Shown here piece by piece: positions 47,364 to 57,073 of a stretch of 64,000 nt of DNA. Positions within the stretch are counted from its first letter, which is position 1, and each line of letters opens with the position of its first letter. The position numbers and the translations under genes were made by a program. The notes beneath the pieces are model-generated. The model saw nothing but the letters and a program-made list of their open reading frames with translations. It did not search any database and was not told the DNA's origin. The DNA is from Nitrospira sp. (lineage in GTDB: Bacteria; Nitrospirota; Nitrospiria; Nitrospirales; Nitrospiraceae), in NCBI GenBank assembly GCA_015903945.1, contig JABMDL010000002.1, positions 62,001 to 126,000 on the forward strand, in the 5' to 3' direction.

Positions 47364-48710
47364 ATGAAGAAGATCTTGATGATCGGCGCCGGATCGGTCG
47401 GCGGATTTTTCGGGGCGCGGTTGGTCAGGCAGAATCCCGACGTGTCGTTCTTGCTGCGGCCCAAGACGCTGGCGGCGGTGAAACAAAATGGATTGACGAT
47501 CCGCAGTGCCGACGGGACGTTTACGGTCAGACCGCAGGCCGCCTCGGAAGCACGGGAACTTCCCCGGCCTGACCTCATCGTTCTGGGAGTGAAAGCCTAT
47601 GACCTCGACGAAGTCCTGGACCAGATTGAGCCGGTGCTCACGGACAAGACGGTGATCCTCACGTTGCAGAACGGGATCGATACCGAAGATCGTCTGCTCG
47701 CGCGTCTTCAGCGGGACTGCGTCGTGGGCGGGGTCGCCTATATTTATTCCAAGATCGCCGAGCCTGGCGTGATCGACCACTATAAGAAAGGCGCCGTAGC
47801 CATTGGTGAATTGATGGGCCATGAGAGTACACGATTGTTGGCCATCCGTGATGTGTTCGCTGCGGCCGGCATTCCCTGCCACCTGTCCAAAGACATTCGC
47901 CGCAGTAAATGGGAGAAGATGTGCTGGAACTGTGTCTTCAACCCGATAACCGTGTTGATCGATGACCATGTGGCCAAGGCGCTGGATCATCCGGAGATGA
48001 CCGGTGTGATCCGGCAAATCGTCGGGGAAGTGGCGGCGGTCTCGGCCGCACTGAAGGTGCCGCTGCCACCGGATATGCCGGAACGGGTTGTCAAAGCCAC
48101 GCAGGAGATTCGTGACATTCACACATCCATGTATGACGATTGGAAGGCGGGACGGCGAACAGAAATCGACTATCTGAATGGTTTCATTGTCAGGATGGGG
48201 CGTGAGTTGGGCATTCCGACCCCGGTGAACGAAGCCCTGACGGCGATGATCAAGACGATTACTGAGAAGGAACACACCGGTCCAGGCTGGATACGGATCG
48301 AAGGGGCGGTAGTTCAACCGGTGTCATTCGACCGCACGGCCATTGCAGCCTTGCCGGCGGAGCACCATCTCGATGTGTCAACGGTCATGCCGGACATGAA
48401 GGGGCGGGGGATTCGGCTGAAAGGATTGCTCGATATTCCGGCCTTGGCGATCGATGCGGATCATGTCGCCTTTCATGCCGTGGATGGAAAGTATTCGGCC
48501 TGTCTCACGCTTCGGCAAGCCAGAGAGTACGGCGTACTCGTCTTTGAACTCGATGGAGCGCCATTGCCCGATGGGAAGGGTGGCCCGTTTCGCCTGATCA
48601 CACCCGGTCTGGGCGATCTCTGCGCCAACGTGAAGGGTGTAGGACGCATCGAGATCACCAAAGGACCAGGTCGGGACACCAGACAGACGGTCTGCCCACC
48701 GTCCCCTTGA
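47364..48710 (+). CDS. 2-dehydropantoate 2-reductase-like protein with ~135 aa C-terminal molybdopterin-oxidoreductase-like domain
   Basis: MKKILMIGAGSVGGFFGARLV, LQNGIDTEDRL, SKWEKMCWNCVFNPITVL; C-term MKGRGIRLKGLLDI..VAFHAVDGKYSACLTLRQAREYGVLVFELDGAPLPDGKGGPFRLITPG. Confidence 0.88.
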   Translation: MKKILMIGAGSVGGFFGARLVRQNPDVSFLLRPKTLAAVKQNGLTIRSADGTFTVRPQAASEARELPRPDLIVLGVKAYDLDEVLDQIEPVLTDKTVILTLQNGIDTEDRLLARLQRDCVVGGVAYIYSKIAEPGVIDHYKKGAVAIGELMGHESTRLLAIRDVFAAAGIPCHLSKDIRRSKWEKMCWNCVFNPITVLIDDHVAKALDHPEMTGVIRQIVGEVAAVSAALKVPLPPDMPERVVKATQEIRDIHTSMYDDWKAGRRTEIDYLNGFIVRMGRELGIPTPVNEALTAMIKTITEKEHTGPGWIRIEGAVVQPVSFDRTAIAALPAEHHLDVSTVMPDMKGRGIRLKGLLDIPALAIDADHVAFHAVDGKYSACLTLRQAREYGVLVFELDGAPLPDGKGGPFRLITPGLGDLCANVKGVGRIEITKGPGRDTRQTVCPPSP

Positions 48711-48711
48711 A

Positions 48712-49497
48712 TTGACCGAGAGGACACACGTCATGACCTCTGGGGTGGCTCGCGTTGTTGCTCTCGGTGCAAGTAATCTTACGCGCGGGTTTCAGACTGT
48801 CGTGGGGACCGCCCGATCATTCTGGGGGCCGGATGTCGAAGTCTTCGCGGCGCTCGGTCATGGGCGATCCTACGGGGCCTCCAGCCGGTTTATCGCGCGT
48901 ACCTTGCCCGGCATTCTCAAATCGGGGCTCTGGGCTGAATTAGAGCGTCGTCCTCACGTGGCCACTCGATGCCTGGTCACCGATGTCGGCAATGACATCT
49001 TGTATGGCTTCTCAGTGGAACGAACGCTTGGATGGGTCGAGGAGGTGCTCGAACGGTTGCGCCGTGTCACACGGGACATCGTGCTGACGGATCTTCCGCT
49101 TACGAGTGTCCGCCGGCTCTCGAACCTCAAGTTCTTGGCCTTTCGCACGGCATTGGTGCCGTCCTGCCGGTTGTCGTTGGCTCAAGTCATTCACAGAGCA
49201 GAAGGCGTCAACGAGGGTTTGGCCGTATTGGCCGAGACGTACGGTGCCAAACTGTTTCGGCTGGATCCGGACTGGTACGGGTTCGACCCGATCCACGTTC
49301 GTCCTTCGCAATGGCGGCCGGCCTGGCAGCAGATTCTTGGGGTTGAACCCCGGGAGGAGTTCAGTAAGGGCTCAACCATTGAGAGCGTGAAGCTCTATCT
49401 TCTGCGTCCTGAGCGCCGCTGGTTGTTCGGCAGAGAGCAGGTCACGCCGCAAGCCGGCGTGACACTCCGATCCGGCGGGCACATCTGGTTGTACTAG
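48712..49497 (+). CDS. SGNH/GDSL-hydrolase-like protein
   Basis: VVALGASNLTRGF, LGHGRSYGASSRF, LVTDVGNDILYGF, GFDPIHVRPSQW resemble SGNH blocks. Confidence 0.55.
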   Translation: MTERTHVMTSGVARVVALGASNLTRGFQTVVGTARSFWGPDVEVFAALGHGRSYGASSRFIARTLPGILKSGLWAELERRPHVATRCLVTDVGNDILYGFSVERTLGWVEEVLERLRRVTRDIVLTDLPLTSVRRLSNLKFLAFRTALVPSCRLSLAQVIHRAEGVNEGLAVLAETYGAKLFRLDPDWYGFDPIHVRPSQWRPAWQQILGVEPREEFSKGSTIESVKLYLLRPERRWLFGREQVTPQAGVTLRSGGHIWLY

Positions 49498-49534
49498 TAC
49501 AAGGGGAGACTTCGATGAGGACTGGAGGGATGAG

Positions 49535-49879
49535 GTGAGCGACGCAAAGCCACTGTCCCCTGGGTTGCTGAAGAGAGGAATCATGGGTTTTGTGCTTGGC
49601 ACCCTCGCAGGAGCAGTCCAAGTCTGGTTTTTCGGGCACGACCTCTCCCATCTCTGGGCCGCAATGGCGGCTGGGGTACTGTACATGACGACCTGGTGCT
49701 TGTTCACAGAGTGGTTTCGGCTTGCCGGGAAAATTCTTCTTGGGGGAGTATCGGGCTTGATAGCGGCAATCGTGTGGTGGGCCATCGCCGTCCCTGCGGA
49801 AAATGCCTTCATCCAGGCGGTTGTCGCCGGCACCTGTTTTGGCGCAGCCTATGCCTGGTCCGATCGCCGGATGACTTGA
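49535..49879 (+). CDS. Hypothetical multi-TM membrane protein
   Basis: Alternating hydrophobic helices; GTG-type start likely; 3' end overlaps the convergent MATE gene. Confidence 0.6.
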   Translation: MSDAKPLSPGLLKRGIMGFVLGTLAGAVQVWFFGHDLSHLWAAMAAGVLYMTTWCLFTEWFRLAGKILLGGVSGLIAAIVWWAIAVPAENAFIQAVVAGTCFGAAYAWSDRRMT

Positions 49880-51195
49880 ATGGTCCGCCAGCGTTCCGAT
49901 TGATACCGCCACAGCAACAACGCCATCCGGACGGTCCAATCTGCGATCATGGCCGTCCAGACGTAGAACACTCCCAACTGGAGCCACACCCCGAAGAGGA
50001 AGGCGAGAGGAACCCGCACACCCCACATGCCGGCGGTCGTTGCCCACATGATGAATCGGGTGTCCCCGGCGCCGCGTAAGGAACCGGCGAGAACCATGGT
50101 CAAGGCCAGTGGAATTTGCATCACAGCAACGATCCGCAAAAACTGTGTACCGAGCTGAATGACTGCCTCATCCTGCGTAAATCCTCGCATCAACGCATAG
50201 GGAAAGAAAAAGAAGACGATGCCCATCGCCGCCATGCCGGCCACGGCCAGGCGATTGGCTTCCCAGTTCTCGAGTTTGGCTCGGACATACTTGCCCGCGC
50301 CGATGCTTTGCCCCACCATCGTGGCCGCCGCGATCGCGAAGCCATAGCCGGGCAAGAATGAGAAAGATTCGATGGACAGCCCGACTTGATGTGCCGCATA
50401 CGAAACTGTCCCGTAGATCAGAACGATCTTCGTATACAACATGATCCCGGCTTGCTGGACCACCCGTTCGCCGGACACCGGTGCGCCGATACGCCATGCC
50501 GAGTGAATCAAATCAAGGCGGAGAGTCGTGGAGCGTGCCAGGATCTTTCGGCAGGACCAAAGGAGATAGGCCGCTCCGGTCGATTCCGCGATACCGACAG
50601 CCCAGGCCGCGCCTTGAATACCCCAAGCCGGGGCGCCCCACTTCCCATACACCAGCGGATAGGCCACCAAGATATGGAGAACATTCACGCCGATCAGCGC
50701 GTACATGGGAGTCTTTGTGTTGCCGGTCCCCTGGAGAATGGACGACAAGACTTGAATCAGAATGGTAAACGGAACTACGAGGAAGATCACGGTCGAGTAG
50801 GGAACGGCCTGAGTGATGACGTCGGACTGCGCTCCCAGCGCGGTCATGGCCAGCCTGTTTCCTGCCACCCCGACGAGAGCCAGCAGCACGGACGCAATGA
50901 GCGACAGGCCGACAAGATGGGCGGCCGCCTCACCGGCGTCTTTGACACGCCGTGCCCCCCACAGCTGTGCCACCAGCACATTGGCGCCCACCGACAGGCC
51001 CGATAACAATGTGGTACCGATGAAGACGAGCAGTTGGCCGAGTCCGACGGCAGCGATCGGTCCTGCGCCGAGTCCGCCGACCAAGAATACCGCGACGATA
51101 CCCTCGGCCCGCTGGAGCAGGCTGCTGACTGTCACGGGAAGGGCTAAGCTGAGGACGGATTTTCTAATACGCGCAACCGCAGTCATAGGGGCCAT
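49849..51195 (-). CDS. MATE family efflux transporter
   Basis: 12-TM pattern; SIESFSFLPGYGFAIAAATMVGQSIGAGKYVRA; VLAGSLRGAGDTRFIMW. Confidence 0.92.
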   Translation of the reverse strand: MAPMTAVARIRKSVLSLALPVTVSSLLQRAEGIVAVFLVGGLGAGPIAAVGLGQLLVFIGTTLLSGLSVGANVLVAQLWGARRVKDAGEAAAHLVGLSLIASVLLALVGVAGNRLAMTALGAQSDVITQAVPYSTVIFLVVPFTILIQVLSSILQGTGNTKTPMYALIGVNVLHILVAYPLVYGKWGAPAWGIQGAAWAVGIAESTGAAYLLWSCRKILARSTTLRLDLIHSAWRIGAPVSGERVVQQAGIMLYTKIVLIYGTVSYAAHQVGLSIESFSFLPGYGFAIAAATMVGQSIGAGKYVRAKLENWEANRLAVAGMAAMGIVFFFFPYALMRGFTQDEAVIQLGTQFLRIVAVMQIPLALTMVLAGSLRGAGDTRFIMWATTAGMWGVRVPLAFLFGVWLQLGVFYVWTAMIADWTVRMALLLWRYQSERWRTIQVIRRSDQA

Positions 51196-51291
51196 CCTAG
51201 CAGAAGGGGGCCTGTGCGTGGCTGGACAAATGCGTGACGGGTTCGTTAGGGTTTGTGCACGATGATGGATTCAGATCGGGTGTCCCGCCCC

Positions 51292-52773
51292 ATGACAACA
51301 CCGCGCTTGTCCAAATCCAAATTTGTGGCCGGGCTCCAATGTCATAAGCGGGTCTATTTGGATGTACACCACCCCGAGTGGGCTGCCCCACCGGACCCGT
51401 CGATGCAGGCTGTGCTCGATATGGGGACGGAGATCGGCGTGCTGGCTCGATCCCGGTTTCCCGGTGGCGTCTTGATCGAAGAAACCTACCGCCAGCGGGA
51501 GGCGGCTCTTGCCCATACTACTAGAGTGGTAGCCGATCCTGCGGCGCCTGCGATTTTTGAAGGCGCGTTTGAGTATGACGGTGTGCTCATTCGTGTGGAT
51601 GTCCTCGAGCGGACGGCGGGAATGGGAGGGGAAACACCATCCTGGCGGCTGATCGAAGTAAAATCCTCTTCGCGTGTAAAGGATGTGCATCTCGCCGACT
51701 TGGCGATTCAGAGCGAGGTGTTGCGCGGAAACGGCATCGCCTTGTCGGCCGTGTGTCTCATGCATATCGATACGGACTATGTCTATGCGGGGGGCGAGAT
51801 CGACATAAGCCGGCTGTTTGCCATCGAGGATGTAACCGAATCGGTTGTACAGCGACGGGCTGAGGTGCCGGCGCAGGTGGAGGCAATGAAAACTGTCTTG
51901 CGCCAGAGCACGCCACCGGTGGTTGAGCCAGGCCCCCACTGTCATGCTCCCTATGAATGTCCGTTCTGGAATCACTGCACAAAAGACAAGCCGGCTCGAT
52001 GGATCTATTACTTGCCCGGTTCCAAGCAGGTTGTCACAGGGTTGGTCGAACAGGGCATCACCACGATCGACGAAATTCCCGCCGGCACAACGCTGTCATT
52101 ATCCCAGCGTCGGGTGAAGGACAATGTGGAATGGGTCTCCGCGAAACTGGGGGCCGCGCTGGAATCGATCCGATATCCGGTGCACCATGTGGATTTTGAG
52201 ACGGTCATGCTCGCGGCCCCGCGCTTTGCTTCCACCAGGCCCTATCAATCGATTCCTGTCCAGTGGTCGAACCATATCGAAGATGAGTCGGGCATATTGA
52301 GACACCAGGAATTTCTCCATGAGGAACCGACCGAGCCCCGCAAGCGATGGGCGGAAGCCTTGATCGAGTCTCTGGGCGAGCACGGGAGCATCTGTGTCTA
52401 TTCTGCGTATGAAGAGGCGATGATCCGGCAATTGGCCGCTGCGTTTCCGGAATTCCAATCGGCCTTCAAGCCGATTCTCAAGCGCCTCTGGGATCTGCAT
52501 CCCATCGTCAAAGACCATTACTATCATCCGGCTTTCAATGGATCGTACTCGATGAAGTCCGTTTTGCCGGCGGTGGCCCCCGCACTGGCCTACGACGATC
52601 TTCGTATTCGAGAGGGAGGGCAGGCGGCTGCTGAGTACTATCGAATGGTGTTTATTGAAACCGATTGGATTGAGCGGGCTGCAATCCGCGACGCGCTGTT
52701 GCGCTATTGCGAGAGAGATACCTTGGCGTTGGTGGAATTGCGAAGGATACTGAGAGAAAAGGCGGAGAGGTGA
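51292..52773 (+). CDS. DUF2779 domain protein (Cas4-like nuclease N-half plus DEDD-type exonuclease-like C-half)
   Basis: LSKSKFVAGLQCHKRVYLDVHHPEW; Cys pattern HAPYECPFWNHC; HVDFETVMLAAPRF; YSAYEEAMIRQLAAAFP; YCERDTLALVELRRIL. Confidence 0.85.
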   Translation: MTTPRLSKSKFVAGLQCHKRVYLDVHHPEWAAPPDPSMQAVLDMGTEIGVLARSRFPGGVLIEETYRQREAALAHTTRVVADPAAPAIFEGAFEYDGVLIRVDVLERTAGMGGETPSWRLIEVKSSSRVKDVHLADLAIQSEVLRGNGIALSAVCLMHIDTDYVYAGGEIDISRLFAIEDVTESVVQRRAEVPAQVEAMKTVLRQSTPPVVEPGPHCHAPYECPFWNHCTKDKPARWIYYLPGSKQVVTGLVEQGITTIDEIPAGTTLSLSQRRVKDNVEWVSAKLGAALESIRYPVHHVDFETVMLAAPRFASTRPYQSIPVQWSNHIEDESGILRHQEFLHEEPTEPRKRWAEALIESLGEHGSICVYSAYEEAMIRQLAAAFPEFQSAFKPILKRLWDLHPIVKDHYYHPAFNGSYSMKSVLPAVAPALAYDDLRIREGGQAAAEYYRMVFIETDWIERAAIRDALLRYCERDTLALVELRRILREKAER

Positions 52774-52795
52774 AACGGCGTAGAGAGGAACAATA

Positions 52796-53056
52796 TCACG
52801 GTCCCGCATTTGATTGTTGAAGTATGAGCGTCTTGATTTTTCGGCGACCTGTACTGGATTTATAATGCCGCTCCTCTTGACGAGCGTCACTCAAGGTTGC
52901 ACAGGCTTTTGTATAGAGGATTGTGTATGGTCGATAGGATCGGGATGAAGGCACAGTACCGTTGTTGTGTTCTTTAAGCCGTCTTTCCAGGTTATTTGTG
53001 ACCCCCGTATAGGTTCGTGTTCTGGCTTTATTCAAAAGAATGTAGACGTAGTACAT
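52796..53056 (-). CDS. GIY-YIG nuclease superfamily protein
   Basis: MYYVYILLNKARTRTYTGVTNNLERRLKEHNNG; start at internal Met of ORF 52796..53494. Confidence 0.88.
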   Translation of the reverse strand: MYYVYILLNKARTRTYTGVTNNLERRLKEHNNGTVPSSRSYRPYTILYTKACATLSDARQEERHYKSSTGRRKIKTLILQQSNAGP

Positions 53057-53116
53057 TGGTTTTTCATTGGGTGGGTGAGGGCGGATCCGCCTTTTGCGTA
53101 GCAAATGGCGAGATCT

Positions 53117-53250
<134 letters not shown>

Positions 53251-53401
53251 GATGTAGCGGATTTGTCTGCGAATCGTGAGCCGGCGAGGAGACTGCGCTC
53301 AACGAATTCGATGTGGAGCTTACCGTGGCCGCGGTTGTTTTGCAACGGGTAAAGGTAGGGTCCTCATAGGCAGTGTATCTTCGGCAAACCCGGTGTGATG
53401 C

Positions 53402-54157
53402 ATGGAAAGAACGAGTCTCAACTTCGAGCGAATGGTTTTCGAACAGAATAGTCAAGGGACATCTCCGGGCACAATTGGGGCAGACGACGTACATGTCTAT
53501 GGATTCTTGCTCGACAGTGGTGCAGCGGAGTGTCTAAGTGCGTCACATCTTTTGTCGAACGAGGAACAAACGCGAGCAGACCGGCTGGTGTCCAAACTGC
53601 ATCGTGATCAATTCGTCGTGGCCCATGCCGGACTGCGAGTGATCCTCAGCCGCTATTGCATTGGTCGGCCGCAGGATTTGGCAATTCAAAAAACCGCCAC
53701 GGGGAAACCATTTCTCTCGGATGATCCTTCGATCCGATTCAGCTTGACCCACTCTCATGGGAAAGCGCTCGTCGCTGTTGCAAAGGACCGGGAAGTGGGA
53801 ATCGATCTTGAAAAGGTCCGGCCGGATGTGGACGTGATGAGTCTCGCCCGACGGTTTTTATCGGATCGAGACGTGGTCTTCATCGAGAGCGGGGAGCCGG
53901 GACAACTCCATCAACGATTTCTACAAGCGTGGGTAGCCAGAGAAGCGGTGTTCAAGGCCGCCGGCACAGGGATGACCTTCCCCCTGCACTGCGACCACAT
54001 TGAACTGGCTGGCGACGGCACGGAAGGGCATCTGGTTCTGGGTGATGGCAAGCACGACGGAGCAGTCAGGCCTGTTCGGTTCCTCCCCCTCGAACCGGGG
54101 TGGGTCGGTGCGGTTGCGGCGGAAGGGACCGATTGGACTATGAGGTACTGCGGCTAG
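53402..54157 (+). CDS. 4'-phosphopantetheinyl transferase superfamily protein (Sfp-type)
   Basis: FSLTHSHGKALVAVAKDREVGIDLEKVRPDVD; FLQAWVAREAVFKAAGTGM. Confidence 0.92.
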   Translation: MERTSLNFERMVFEQNSQGTSPGTIGADDVHVYGFLLDSGAAECLSASHLLSNEEQTRADRLVSKLHRDQFVVAHAGLRVILSRYCIGRPQDLAIQKTATGKPFLSDDPSIRFSLTHSHGKALVAVAKDREVGIDLEKVRPDVDVMSLARRFLSDRDVVFIESGEPGQLHQRFLQAWVAREAVFKAAGTGMTFPLHCDHIELAGDGTEGHLVLGDGKHDGAVRPVRFLPLEPGWVGAVAAEGTDWTMRYCG

Positions 54158-54168
54158 GCGACAACGGG

Positions 54169-55347
54169 TCAGATAGGGGACCGGAATTCGGACAACTCAG
54201 CTTTGTCCACGCCCTGTTTGACCAGACCCGGAACATCGAGATTCCGCTCAATCTTCTGGAGCACATCCAGTCTGGTTTTGGTGCTGGGATGGGGGGGCGT
54301 GAACAATTTGCAGCAGTCCTGATCTTCCTCAATGGACGTGTCGTAAGTGCCGAGGCGCCGCGCTTCGTCCATAATTTCAAGTTTGTCCATTCCGATAAGC
54401 GGCCGCAGGAGAGGCAACACTGTCGCCTCTTCAACGACGGACAGATTTTCAGGGGTTTGCGATGCCACTTGTCCCAAGCTATCCCCGGTTACCAGCCCCC
54501 AGCAGGATTCCTTTCTCGCGAATTCCTCTGCGATGCGCAACATCATCCGGCGATAGAGCACCACGCGGAACGGCGCCGGGGTATTTAACACGATCTCTCG
54601 CTGGATTTCTCCAAAGGGGATGATCGCAAGGCGTGATTCGTACTGATACGCCGTCAGAACCTGTACGAGATCGCGCACCTTCTCTTCCGATGCCCGGCTG
54701 ACCAAAGGGCGGCCTGAAAAATGGACGAAAAAGGCGCGGCATCCACGCTTGATCATACGATAGGCGGCAACGGGCGAGTCGATGCCGCCCGAAATCAAAC
54801 AGGTCACCTTCCCGCTGACGCCGACCGGCATCCCGCCGGGGCCGGGATGCTTCTCGGTTGAAAAATAGATGTCCCGGGAAAGCATTTCGAGATAGACGGT
54901 AATGTCGGGGGTTTTGAGGCTGACGGCCTTGCCCATCTGTTCGTGGATAGCCGTGCCGACGATGCGTTCCGCGTCCATCGACGTCAACGGCAAACGTTTG
55001 TCGGCGCGTTTCGCCGTCACGCGAAATGTTGAAAAGGACATCGTCCTGAGTTTTTCGATCACCGCGGCGCTGAGCGCTTCAAAGTTTGGGTTGGCGAGGT
55101 CGAGAGTCACAGAATTGGCCAGTGAAAAGTTCGCGATTCCGCAGACACGGGATAGCCGTTGGCGAATCGTCTCATTGCTGGTTGCCGCCGGGGGGAGCAC
55201 CCGGATGCGGCTGCGGAGATTCTCTACGTGCGTAATGCCAAGGTCCTTGAGTGCCAGCCGGATATTCTGAATCAGTCGATCCTCGAAGTAGTCGCGGTTG
55301 CGACCTTTGAGAGCCAGCTCGTGGTAGTGAACAATGGCGCAGCGCAT
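54169..55347 (-). CDS. thiI: tRNA 4-thiouridine(8) synthase ThiI (no rhodanese domain)
   Basis: YHELALKGRNRDYFEDRLIQNI, CLISGGIDSPVAAYRMIKRGC, VTGDSLGQVASQTPENLSVV. Confidence 0.95.
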   Translation of the reverse strand: MRCAIVHYHELALKGRNRDYFEDRLIQNIRLALKDLGITHVENLRSRIRVLPPAATSNETIRQRLSRVCGIANFSLANSVTLDLANPNFEALSAAVIEKLRTMSFSTFRVTAKRADKRLPLTSMDAERIVGTAIHEQMGKAVSLKTPDITVYLEMLSRDIYFSTEKHPGPGGMPVGVSGKVTCLISGGIDSPVAAYRMIKRGCRAFFVHFSGRPLVSRASEEKVRDLVQVLTAYQYESRLAIIPFGEIQREIVLNTPAPFRVVLYRRMMLRIAEEFARKESCWGLVTGDSLGQVASQTPENLSVVEEATVLPLLRPLIGMDKLEIMDEARRLGTYDTSIEEDQDCCKLFTPPHPSTKTRLDVLQKIERNLDVPGLVKQGVDKAELSEFRSPI

Positions 55348-55416
55348 GCCGGAGAGTAGGTTGAGGACAAGGTTAAAATCTAGGAGTCGTCTTTCCGTGA
55401 GCGCTCAGCCTTACCC

Positions 55417-56340
55417 TCAACCTTGGCCTGAAGCTTCCAAGAATCGCTCCGCATCGATTGCTGCCATGCATCCAGTCCCGGCGGCAGTGACGGCTTGGCG
55501 GTACGTCGAGTCCTGGACGTCGCCGGCGGCGAAGATGCCCGGCACACTGGTCGCCGTTCCGTTGTGCGTCCGGATATATCCCTTGCCATTCAGGTCGAGT
55601 TGACCGGAAAAGAGCGCCGTGTTCGGCCGATGGCCGATGGCCACGAAGACTCCGGCGCAAGGCATATCGATAATCTTCCCCGTTACGACATTCCGGAGCC
55701 GCACGCCGGTGACCACATCGGCGCCGAGGATGTCCTCCACGATGGAATTCCATACGAAGGAAATCTTTTCGTTGTTCATCGCCCGATCTTGCATAATTTT
55801 CGATGCGCGCAGCTTGTCGCGCCGATGCACGATCGACACGGTGGTGGCAAACTTGGTCAGAAAAGTCGCTTCTTCCATGGCGCTGTCGCCGCCACCGACG
55901 ACGACCAATTGTTTGCCTCTGAAGAAAAAACCATCACACGTGGCGCACGTAGACACACCATGGCCGGTCAATCGCATCTCGTTCGGCACTCCAATCGGAA
56001 TGGCCGACGCGCCGGTGGCGATGATGACGGTCTTCGATTGAACGGTCCGGTCGCCGTCTATCGTAATGCTGAACGGGCGTGTGGCAAAGTTAACGGCGGA
56101 CACATCGCCGGTGAGGAACTCTGTGCCGAATCGCTCCGCCTGCGCCCGCATGTCCTTCATTAATTCCGGGCCCATGATCCCTTTGGCGAATCCCGGGTAG
56201 TTTTCTACCTCGGTGGTGGTGGTGAGCTGCCCGCCGGATTGCCACCCTTCAATGAGGAGCGGAGCGAGATTAGCCCGCGCGGTATAGATCGCGGCAGTCA
56301 AGCCAGCAGGTCCTGAACCGATGATGACAACACTCTGCAT
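55417..56340 (-). CDS. trxB: Thioredoxin-disulfide reductase
   Basis: VVIIGSGPAGLTAAIYTARANL, STCATCDGFFFRGK redox CxxC, VVGGGDSAMEEATFLTKFA. Confidence 0.96.
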   Translation of the reverse strand: MQSVVIIGSGPAGLTAAIYTARANLAPLLIEGWQSGGQLTTTTEVENYPGFAKGIMGPELMKDMRAQAERFGTEFLTGDVSAVNFATRPFSITIDGDRTVQSKTVIIATGASAIPIGVPNEMRLTGHGVSTCATCDGFFFRGKQLVVVGGGDSAMEEATFLTKFATTVSIVHRRDKLRASKIMQDRAMNNEKISFVWNSIVEDILGADVVTGVRLRNVVTGKIIDMPCAGVFVAIGHRPNTALFSGQLDLNGKGYIRTHNGTATSVPGIFAAGDVQDSTYRQAVTAAGTGCMAAIDAERFLEASGQG

Positions 56341-56401
56341 TGCGGAAAACTTTAGCACAGGTATGTATCGGGACGATAGCAGGCGGTGTTGAGGCTAGAG
56401 A

Positions 56402-57004
56402 CTAGGTGAGCAGCTGCAACTGGTGAAATAATGTGGCTGTCACTTTGGAGAGGAGAGGTTTCTTCATTGTTCCATCTAACACATAGTCTGCCCGTGCAAC
56501 TTTCTTAGCCAACGGCAGCTGACTGTTGATGCGCCGGATGGCCTCGGTACGGGTGAGGCCGTTCCGCTTCCTGAGGCGGGCGATTTGGGTTTCCCGGTCG
56601 GCCGTGACGACGATGGTCTTATCCACTCGCTTGTCGATTCCGGCCTCGAAGAGCAGTGGCACATCGTAGATCACGACGGCGCGGGGGTTGTTCATGGCGG
56701 CAGCTCTCATCAGACGCATCTGTTCCCGGGCGACGCGGGGATGGATGATCCGTTCCAGCCGCCGCCGCTTAGCCTTGTTGCGAAATACGATGGCACCAAC
56801 CGCCTGGCGATTGAGGCTGCGATCGGCGTTGAGAATGTCAGGGCCGAACTCCTTCACGATCTCCCGCCACGCCGGTTTGCCTGGCCGGACAACCTCTCGT
56901 GCCAAATCATCGGCATCGATGATGATGGCGCCACATTGTCCAAACATTCTTGCGACTGTACTTTTCCCGGTTGCCACACCACCGGTCAGGCCGATAAGCA
57001 CCAT
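56402..57004 (-). CDS. coaE: Dephospho-CoA kinase
   Basis: MVLIGLTGGVATGKSTVARMFGQCGAIIIDADDLAREVVRPG; start well inside ORF 56402..57877. Confidence 0.94.
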   Translation of the reverse strand: MVLIGLTGGVATGKSTVARMFGQCGAIIIDADDLAREVVRPGKPAWREIVKEFGPDILNADRSLNRQAVGAIVFRNKAKRRRLERIIHPRVAREQMRLMRAAAMNNPRAVVIYDVPLLFEAGIDKRVDKTIVVTADRETQIARLRKRNGLTRTEAIRRINSQLPLAKKVARADYVLDGTMKKPLLSKVTATLFHQLQLLT

Positions 57005-57073
57005 GGCAGCGGAGCTTATCATGCGGTATGTCGCACCATAAAGGGCGATTGACAGGGTTAGCTCTCCGCTTGT

